Assembly (NCBI GenBank): GCA_029747585.1
Contig: JAPEVF010001112.1
Coordinates: 1-13,775, forward strand
Source: Pleurotus djamor
Lineage: Eukaryota > Basidiomycota > Agaricomycetes > Agaricales > Pleurotaceae
Direction of reading: 5' to 3'
Length of the DNA: 13,775 bases
The position numbers and the translations under genes were made by a program. This document shows positions 7,504 through 13,775 of the stretch, in pieces (positions within the stretch are counted from its first letter, which is position 1; every line of letters starts with the position of its first letter). The notes under the pieces were generated by a model, which did not search any database, was not told the DNA's origin, and saw only the letters and a list, made by a program, of their open reading frames with translations.

Positions 7504-8885
7504 TCAATCAACATGCAACAGCTCCATAATCCTTGCAAGCCCCTCATTCCCTCCCATCCCCTCAATATCCCTCAAAGTCTGTTCTTCCAATTCATGAATA
7601 ACCTCAAGGGTATAATCAAAAGACTTGGTCTTATTCCGCAGATACTCAATAGTGTACTGCTTCAATGTTGGTGTGGTAGGTCTTTTTTGCAGGACATCTA
7701 CATTCCACATCAAGGGATCAGTAAATCGCTAAAAGAAATTAACAAGGTAAAAGAAAGGGAAAGACATACTGTATATCTGCCTGCTTGATGCATCTGCATG
7801 TATACCATGCACCACAGGAAAGGAAAACTTTCCCTCAGTCAGATCCTCTGCAAACCCCTTGTTGAGAGAGTATTCAGTGCTTTGAAGGTTCATATAGTCA
7901 TCTCTGATTTGGTAGTATACACCAATGAGGTTGACCAGGGGGACGTAGTCACTAGCCTACTGCGTTAGAAAATCCCCAAGCCAGTTGAGGACGGAGAGAC
8001 CATACACATTTTTATTTTCTGTAGCACACGCCATCATCAGCTTAATTCCAATTCTGAGAAGACCGCCTGTCTCTAAATGCAGCCCGGTCAGCCCATACAC
8101 AACATGACCACTAGAAGAGCCTCACTCACTATTGTTCACCATACTAATGTACTCCTCCTCAGAAGGACACTGCAGGCTATCCCTCCACAAAATCTCCATC
8201 CCTTGTCCTCTGTGTAGCGCCAGCAACTCCTCTACAGCACATTAGACAAAGAAAGAAAAAGTAGATTACATTAAATACCTGTGACAATAGACTCCAAGTC
8301 CGCTGCCCCATTGCTCTGCCTGAGCGCAAATAGCTCCCGGAACGCTTGGAAGTAGACATAATTAGCCGTATTGATAGTCTGTGGGATTCCATATATTCTA
8401 TGTGCCACTGCCCCAACCCCAATCATCAACATCCATATCAAAACCAACCTATGAAAGCAAAAACATGAGACCCCACCTGGTTGACCCCTCCTCAACTGAG
8501 AATCATCTTCAATATCATCCACACTTGACATAATTAATTGCTTTAGCTCTTTCATCCCGATCCCGTACCACGAGAATCAAAATGAACCTACAGCAAACTC
8601 GCACTATGCAGCATATTCACAATCTTGGCAATAATCCTCAGCTCACCCTCCGGAACCTCCAGCCAAAGGTTAAACGCCTCAATCAAGCGCGTGCGCATAT
8701 CCTTGCCCGGTGTACTGGTGATGTATGTGTACGGCTCCAGAATAGCCTGTAAAACCATAGCATATATATACATCAGTGGAATTGAGTTGAACAAAGGAAG
8801 AACTGACTGTTTCATTCTTGGCAGACCACAGGTCCTTCTTCGCCAAAGTATCAAAGATATTCTTGTGCTTCTGTGGGGATGCCAT
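7504..8885 (-). CDS. Geranylgeranyl diphosphate synthase, 8 exons
   Basis: Condenses isopentenyl diphosphate with an allylic diphosphate to make C20 geranylgeranyl diphosphate, used for protein prenylation, ubiquinone and carotenoid or diterpene synthesis. Exons on the minus strand: 8885-8808, 8746-8592, 8523-8477, 8407-8279, 8231-8130, 8072-8008, 7956-7770, 7697-7504. They join in frame to 318 residues, usual for fungal GGPPS. Seen: PGKDMRTRL (39-47) for substrate binding, first Asp-rich motif DDIED (80-84) followed by [20 protein letters not shown] (142-154), second Asp-rich motif DDYMN (211-215), and [14 protein letters not shown]. The C-terminal part contains [20 protein letters not shown]. 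Introns are 47-72 nt, all GT-AG. The start is the ATG giving [11 protein letters not shown]. An in-frame upstream ATG (8975) adds an unlikely Trp/Cys-rich lead. The bulky residues set before the first Asp motif in short-chain synthases were not analysed. Confidence 0.95.
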
Positions 8886-9312
8886 AATGAAAATCCCAAG
8901 TGGTTGGATATCAGGGGTGCGACTCAGGGGATCCTCAGAAAACCATGGCGAATTTTGACAACAGGGCCAATACACGCACCTTTCTTACACGTATCCTAAT
9001 GCCGAAAGCGTATTTATTCTGTATATGGTGGGTGGTGGTGGTGGTTGAGAGTCAAGGGTGGCTCTGACTGCGCTGATGGATCAGATCCATCCACCACGGA
9101 ACGGACCCTGAGGTTAGTTCTTACTTCCTGGTTTCGAGATACAATCTCATCCAGTGTGAATACGGATAGCGAAAACCATGATTAGAAACACCCGAGCAGA
9201 CCAATCTAGCAAGAATTGTGATTGAACAAGTAGCAAAGCAAGTACGTAGGAATTATAGCAAGATAGATAATGAACCGGGGAGATAGGTATACAAGATTAG
9301 TGAATCATTACA
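8886..9312. promoter_or_regulatory. GGPP synthase upstream region and PPR gene 3' flank
   Basis: 427 bp between the GGPP synthase start (minus) and the end of the PPR gene (also minus). It holds a G-rich run of GGTGG units at 9027-9044 and a 17-bp palindrome at 9075-9091 (GATGGATC, A, GATCCATC). An AATAAATA string on the minus strand near 9015 is TATA-like. No gene is visible. Confidence 0.45.
9027..9044 (+). repeat. GGT-repeat tract
   Basis: Five GG(G)T units in a row on the plus strand, about 140 bp upstream of the GGPP synthase start, so CCACC units on that gene's coding strand. It could form a two-tier G-quadruplex; that is inference from base composition. Confidence 0.5.
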
Positions 9313-10872
9313 TCAAGACCTGTTATTGAGTGCCTGCTTGGGTGGTAACATATCTTGCTTTGCCTTTCTCAGGGCTTCCGAGACGAGACGCGAGGTGGCG
9401 GGAGAGTTGACTGCGACCGAGACCTCTGCATGGACTGCCCTCTTCAATATCCTCTCTAGCGGGAGTGTGTCCAGGGTGACACCCTCTGGCAGGGATTGGT
9501 CGCCGTCGATTTGTTGTAGGGTGGGCATATTTGTGTGCGGACCACCGATGGCCAGTACTTTCACAGCCAACGCATCGTCGACTTTGATGGAGGGTACCTC
9601 TTTCCACGTAATGCCGAGCATATAATCACCCCAACGTGACTCTCCGCTCCTTCTTGCCCTCCAGAGATCATAGCGCAGTCTATCCATGAGCAGCTTCAGG
9701 ATGATATAGTAGGTGGCGATGTCTGGGTGCAAGCGGAGGACGTTGAACGAACGGACAACAACATAAGCTGCAGCGGTGTCTTTCAACGAGAGAAACGTTC
9801 GTAAGGCAAGATTGAGGAGAGAGGGCGTGATGATGGGCGTGGGAGGGGCATGTCGTTTGTCGAGGGGAGTGGTGGCGTCACAGTATATGAGGTCGCGGAA
9901 AAGAAAGCGTGGGTGGAGGATATTGTCTGCGTCTTTGAGACGGCGGTTGCGGGCTGTGCGGAGGCGAGATGTGCGGAGGAGCTGGACGGCGGAGAAGAGG
10001 GAAGCAAAGGTGGAGGCGTCTGGACGGATGGGTTGAGTGCGGGAGAGTTTTACGAGGACGTCGTAGAGGGAAAAGGCCTGGGAGATGTTGCCGCGGCGGA
10101 GTTGGATGCCGATGAGTGCGTTGAAGACGTTTGTGTTTACGGGGACGTTGTTTTGTTTCATGTGTGCGAGGACGGTGTCGACTGCAGCGGCGTTTTTGGT
10201 GTCGTTTGCTTTGATGTGCTGGAGCAGACCGGCGTAGACATTGGCTTGTTTGGGCGGCGGAGGCTTGGGTTTGGGTTTGTCGTCGTCGTTGTCGCGTACG
10301 ATCCAGTCGAGAGACTGTTTGAGCATTCCGTCGCGAGCCTGGAGCATGACCAAGCGCGACACGAGAGCCATCGACGGCGTTGTTCCCTCTGGCCGGGACT
10401 CGATGAACTGGCGGGCGACTTGCATCCGAAATGATGTAGAGGATCCGAGCTGGGCCATGTAGTCGAGCAGCAGCATCAGACTCTTTTCCGAGTAGTGCGG
10501 GTCCTCCATCGTGACGCTCAGTGCATTGAGAAGGTCAGCTTCAGAGGCNCCGGACGCGGCGATGGCGAGCCCNGCAATGGTCGCGTTCGTCGCGGGAAAC
10601 GGCGGCAGAGAACGGGCGAGCATCCCTTGGAACAGCGAAATGGCGTCNGCNTAGTGCCTGCTCTTCATCAACATGTACAGCGTCGAGTCAAATGCACTCC
10701 GTTTCACCGCCGTGTCAACGTCGAGCGAGCCCAGCTGGTGGTCGAGCCGGTCGACGAGCCTTGCATGGTCGCCTTGNTATCGAGGAATCTGCCTTCCGAG
10801 CTCGCGGAGAACGGCACTGACGTTGGGCGGAGGTCTGCGCACGGACCATGTCCTCAACGCGCGACGAAACAT
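9313..10872 (-). CDS. PPR-repeat-like protein, probably mitochondrial, single exon
   Basis: A 519-residue uninterrupted frame. The N-terminus MFRRALRTWSVRRPPP is basic and lacks acids, as in a mitochondrial presequence. The body is helical, with several pentatricopeptide-like units: around 60-100 (FDSTLYMLMKSR..), 210-300 (NVFNALIGIQLRRGNISQAF and the unit after it, PDASTFASLFSAVQLL) and 350-400 (LLNLALRTFLSLKDTAAAYV, DIATYYIILKLLMDRL). A Lys/Pro-rich spacer (about 198-208) separates the N-terminal repeats from the central ones. PPR proteins usually bind organelle transcripts; no catalytic domain is seen. Five undetermined bases (10549, 10573, 10648, 10651, 10777) leave five unknown residues. 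The ATG at 10870-10872 is preceded by an in-frame TTG, which I reject as a start. No specific orthologue was recognised. Confidence 0.8.
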   Translation of the reverse strand: MFRRALRTWSVRRPPPNVSAVLRELGRQIPRXQGDHARLVDRLDHQLGSLDVDTAVKRSAFDSTLYMLMKSRHXXDAISLFQGMLARSLPPFPATNATIXGLAIAASXASEADLLNALSVTMEDPHYSEKSLMLLLDYMAQLGSSTSFRMQVARQFIESRPEGTTPSMALVSRLVMLQARDGMLKQSLDWIVRDNDDDKPKPKPPPPKQANVYAGLLQHIKANDTKNAAAVDTVLAHMKQNNVPVNTNVFNALIGIQLRRGNISQAFSLYDVLVKLSRTQPIRPDASTFASLFSAVQLLRTSRLRTARNRRLKDADNILHPRFLFRDLIYCDATTPLDKRHAPPTPIITPSLLNLALRTFLSLKDTAAAYVVVRSFNVLRLHPDIATYYIILKLLMDRLRYDLWRARRSGESRWGDYMLGITWKEVPSIKVDDALAVKVLAIGGPHTNMPTLQQIDGDQSLPEGVTLDTLPLERILKRAVHAEVSVAVNSPATSRLVSEALRKAKQDMLPPKQALNNRS

Positions 10873-10900
10873 CAACGGCGCCTATTTTAACCGCTTTTCA
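10873..10900. promoter_or_regulatory. 28-bp divergent intergenic gap between PPR and Ric-8 starts
   Basis: Only 28 bp separate the two start codons, with a TATTTTAA string in the middle (10883-10890). Any shared promoter must overlap one or both coding regions, or the leaders must be extremely short or overlap in antisense. Confidence 0.5.
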
Positions 10901-12898
10901 ATGTCCCAGTATCTCTCCTCGTCGTCACGCTCGTCCATCTCATCAGCTCTCGATAACATCGCAAACGGTGACTACAACCCTTGTCGCTGCTTAGTCGCTG
11001 CTCATCAGTGCCACCACAGCTTCTCCGTTTACCTTTAATGATAATGAACGCAGTGATCTAATCAAAGCCCTAATTAATGACCTCCAAGCATGCAGCAGTG
11101 GCGATGACAACGCTAAACTAGTCCCAGAAGGTACGTAAAGGCCTCAGAATGACTTTTATCCAACTAGAAATGGGTTGCAGACTCGCATCGCGCTCTGCTC
11201 GCTCTCAAACATCTCGGGAAACAGCCACGCGGTGCCGCCATCATCGCGTCGCCAGCCAACCTCTCCACTCTCCTCCATCTTTCTTCATCTACGACATTCA
11301 AGGCTTTTCCTGACGCGCACAGTGAAGCCCTTCGTTGCATCGCAAACACGCTTCTCTTGATAGAGGCAGCTCGATCGACATGGATATCAGCAGAGGTAGG
11401 GGGTGGTGAGGCAGCCATCAAACTCTTCGAGGTGCGTGCCGTCTATCACCTAATCTTTGTGTTGTCACTAATCGCGTTCACAGACCGCTACGAATCCCGA
11501 TTCTATATTCCTCGCATCTCGCATCCTCTTCCTAACAACAGCATCATCTGCAAGCGCAGGCGACTACATCTGCTCCCTCGTCCAAGACAAACACATCATA
11601 GACCTCATCGCATCCAAGCTCGACATCCTAATAACCGCCATCTTGTCCGGAACAAAAATGGCCAAGGAAGCAATGACGGATTTACTCAAATTTACCTTTA
11701 ATCTTCTTCTACATTACCCAAAGCTCGTCGACTGCGATCCCCAAGAGACGGGAGCTCAATCCGAGGATGGAGATGTATCCAAAGTAATGGGTGACTACTG
11801 GAGTTCAAAACTCGATGGTCTCCTTCCCCCGTTGCTACGCGCTTTTAATGCACTTCCACCCACCTTCCCTGCGCCTTTGGCTCCTCCTCTCACCCACGTC
11901 ATCCACGCCCTAATAACCATCCCATTTACCAGCACTCTCCGTCCCCACTGGCTCCCTCCGCAATCCCCCACCCCTCCAGAATCTTCCCGTTCCTCTTCTC
12001 ACCGACAAAGCACATCCTCTCACTCAAACCCAGGCAGCGGCTCCAACTCACCCACCATTCCCGCCGCTTCCACATCTCCGACGACCAAGACCAGCACCCT
12101 CGAACGTGCATTCAGCGCTTTATCTGCTAGCGCACGTTCATTCAGCCGTACCCCATCTCCTCTGCACCCATCAACACGCTCAGATACCTACCTCCATGCA
12201 TACGCACTCCTCGACGTCACCCTCGCTCACTTCCTCCCTGGAAACATTGACCCCGACGATCCCTCCGTCAAAGAACGTTGTACATCCGAATGTGGCGACA
12301 CAACACTCGACGAACTCATCACCCCGCTCGTGGTCTTGATTACACGCTATTGCATCGCAGACGAGACGTGTCGCACAAAGATACGAGAGTCTATCGTCCC
12401 ACCCGATCTCGACCGCAAGATATCCCTGGAATCAAGAAGCGACATCCTCGGACGGTGTTTGCGTGTTCTCAGTTGTGTCTACCACGACCGCCTGAAGGAA
12501 TCCATCGGTGAAATGATGTTTGCCATGTGCAATTCCGATAGTAAGCCCCTCCCTCCCTCCTTCCCATCCCTTCTCACATGGTTACAGGCTCCACCCTCAT
12601 CTCCCTCTGCGGCTACGGCAACGTCGCCGGCTACCTCTTCAACAAAGGGATCATGAACGCTCCTCCCTCTTCCTCTTCCTCCCCTTCCACCACCTCTCCC
12701 ACCTTCGACGCCTCCATCAACCCCATCACCGGCGTCGAAGATACCCATACGACTCCCCTCCCCGAAATGACCGACGAGGAAAAAGAACGAGAAGCAGAAA
12801 AGTTGTTTGTTTTGTTTGATCGGTTGGAGAGGAATGGAGCGATTCAGCCGGAGCAGAATCCGGTGAGAAAGGCGATGCAGAAGGCAGCGGGCCAGTAA
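10901..12898 (+). CDS. ric8: Ric-8/synembryn, guanine nucleotide exchange factor and chaperone for G-alpha, 5 exons
   Basis: Ric-8 folds G-alpha subunits and promotes their GDP release; in fungi it is needed for growth, mating and pathogenic development. Exons: 10901-10967, 11020-11130, 11181-11431, 11484-12540, 12588-12898, joining in frame to 598 residues. An armadillo-like helical core is visible: SHRALLALKHLGKQPRGAAI, SEALRCIANTLLLIEAARST, SIFLASRILFLTTA, KEAMTDLLKFTFNLLLHYPK and LDGLLPPLLRAFNALPP. Residues about 301-376 form a Ser/Pro-rich linker ending in RTPSP, followed by the second helical half (AYALLDVTLAHFLPG, LDELITPLVVLITRYCIADE, GRCLRVLSCVYHDRLKE). The C-terminus has GYGNVAGYLFNKG, then MTDEEKEREAEKLFVLFDRL and NPVRKAM, typical of the family. 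Intron 1 (10968-11019, GTGACT..CACAG) is the least certain; it is the best frame-compatible choice. Confidence 0.93.
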
Positions 12899-13647
12899 AT
12901 CATACTTGGTATATGTAGTGTAATGTTGTTTTTAATGTTTGTTCGTTCAAACTTACCTTCAAAATGTGCATCTTTACTCTATAATAGTATACCATCTTGT
13001 CTCCGTGTTTGTATGACACTCGCAAAGCCGACTATGGACCTCAGGCAACTCCCATCCATGCGTCTTACCGGTCATGCCCATCATGTCGGCATACTGATCA
13101 CTCCCTCGACATAGTTCTCAACGCCTGCACACGGACCGTATCGTCTCTTTCTTCCTTCCCCCAATCATCGTTGCGTCCTCGTCCCTCATGACAAACAGGC
13201 TACCTACTCGATGGCTTTCTCTCTTGTGTACTAAGCTGATTGGTGTACTGAGTACTCAACCAGCCGGCCAAGTTCACCCTGATTTTCGAGAATGCAGAGC
13301 CTCAGCACTCGTCGTTCTACAATAACACCTCATTCATAGGTACCTACTCCATGGTAGCTGATGCATCAATGAGCTTTTGACCCAAACTTCACCACGACCA
13401 CTCACACTTCCTCCCTCCACTTATCCACTGTTGTAGCCACCACTTCAAAAATATCTTTGAGCTCCAAGTTTCATTGACGAACGGCGTACGGGCACGCACA
13501 AATAGGTTTCAATTGTAACAACAATCTTCTGCAATTCGCATGGCTAGAGCAATGACATACAAGGGCAAGAAACATAGGTGATATAAGTATGCACATGATA
13601 GAGACGACATTATATAGACAGACAGACAGATGATGAGACGACAAAAA
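12899..13647. other. Convergent intergenic region, no gene recognised
   Basis: About 750 bp between the Ric-8 stop (plus) and the stop of the RGG protein (minus). Open frames are short and lack motifs. I saw no tRNA-like cloverleaf or other RNA gene. It should hold both 3' UTRs. A (GACA)n run sits at 13616-13630, just past the stop codon of the RGG protein. Confidence 0.5.
13616..13630 (+). repeat. Short GACA microsatellite
   Basis: Nearly four copies of the tetramer in the probable 3' UTR of the minus-strand RGG protein, 18 bp past its stop codon. Confidence 0.75.
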
Positions 13648-13775
13648 TCAATCAAAGGTAATCTTCTTGCCTTCAAAGGCAGCAATACCTCCCGAACGCG
13701 CACCTCCACGGGCACCACCACGTCCACCACCGCGTCCGCCACGACCACGATCGAACCCACCACGACCACGGTCAA
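13648..13775 (-). CDS. C-terminal RGG tail of a nucleolin-like protein (Nsr1/gar2 type), partial
   Basis: The last 41 codons and stop of a gene that continues past the right edge. The tail is a run of RGG/GRGG units (DRGRGGFDRGRGG and following) ending GGIAAFEGKKITFD. A GAR domain closing in a short F..KK.TFD end resembles the yeast Nsr1 and fission yeast gar2 C-termini, which act in nucleolar pre-rRNA processing; the RRM domains would lie upstream, outside the window. RGG tails are substrates for arginine methyltransferases, but usually asymmetric (PRMT1/Hmt1) ones, so proximity to PRMT5 means little. Other RGG proteins (Gar1, fibrillarin-like) are possible. The overlapping open frame starting MTVVVVGS is a shadow of the RGG codons. 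Confidence 0.65.
   Translation of the reverse strand, partial: DRGRGGFDRGRGGRGGGRGGARGGARSGGIAAFEGKKITFD

Noticed and set aside
7504..8885. GGPP synthase as a sign of a terpenoid biosynthetic cluster
   Set aside because: No terpene cyclase, P450 or transporter lies in the window; neighbours are housekeeping genes, so a primary-metabolism role is simpler.
8886..8975. Upstream in-frame ATG (8975) as the GGPP synthase start
   Set aside because: It would add 30 residues rich in Trp, Cys and Pro unlike the family; the ATG at 8885 gives a normal-length enzyme.
9850..10434. 194-codon open frame antisense to the PPR gene
   Set aside because: Its composition (long Val/Gly/Glu/Asp runs) mirrors the reverse of the GC-rich PPR codons, and it has no motif. 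The minus-strand frame is much longer and protein-like.
10968..10994. 27-nt first intron for Ric-8 ending at TTAG
   Set aside because: Too short to splice and not frame compatible; the 52-nt choice fits both.
12899..13647. Possible tRNA, snoRNA or CRISPR-like arrays in the convergent gap
   Set aside because: No cloverleaf, paired C/D boxes or regularly spaced repeats could be traced by eye.
13509..13775. 88-codon minus-strand frame rich in Val (MTVVVVGS start)
   Set aside because: A frame-shifted reading of the GGT/CGT codons of the RGG tail; the correct frame ends in a family-like FEGKKITFD.

Overview
The window reads as nuclear DNA of a filamentous basidiomycete, most likely a mushroom-forming Agaricomycete. 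Genes are packed on both strands and cut by many short spliceosomal introns (about 47-72 nt). The recognisable proteins are fungal: the arginine methyltransferase PRMT5/Skb1, geranylgeranyl diphosphate synthase, a mitochondrial PPR-type protein, the G-alpha chaperone/exchange factor Ric-8, and the RGG tail of a nucleolin-like (Nsr1/gar2-type) protein. All exon models here were made by eye from reading frame, splice consensus and remembered family motifs. No alignment was run.

Layout. 1-931: non-coding, with an E-box and a perfect palindrome just upstream of PRMT5. 932-4145 (+): PRMT5, 14 exons, two of its introns apparently GC-AG. 4169-4983: an 815-bp non-autonomous DNA transposon (MITE-like) with 27-bp perfect terminal inverted repeats and a TA target duplication, only 23 bp after the PRMT5 stop. 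4986-6239: repeat territory dominated by the heptamer CCACTGG and its complement CCAGTGG, built on a diverged tandem duplication. About 6240-6870 (-): a broken coding relic of unknown family. 6952-7453: no gene seen. 7504-8885 (-): GGPP synthase, 8 exons. 8886-9312: its upstream region. 9313-10872 (-): PPR-like protein, a single exon containing five ambiguous bases. 10901-12898 (+): Ric-8, 5 exons, starting only 28 bp from the divergent PPR start codon. 12899-13647: no gene seen. 13648-13775 (-): the last 41 codons of the RGG protein, running off the window edge.

These are housekeeping genes of separate pathways: histone/spliceosome arginine methylation and cell-cycle control, isoprenoid chain elongation, organelle RNA metabolism, heterotrimeric G-protein signalling, and ribosome biogenesis. 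They do not form an operon-like system, and I find no convincing new multi-gene system. The most interesting material is the repeat landscape between PRMT5 and GGPP synthase, the paired GC-AG introns, and the very tight divergent Ric-8/PPR start. The left 9 kb looks more AT-rich, with A/T-ending codons, than the right 4.5 kb, so the window also spans a compositional step.
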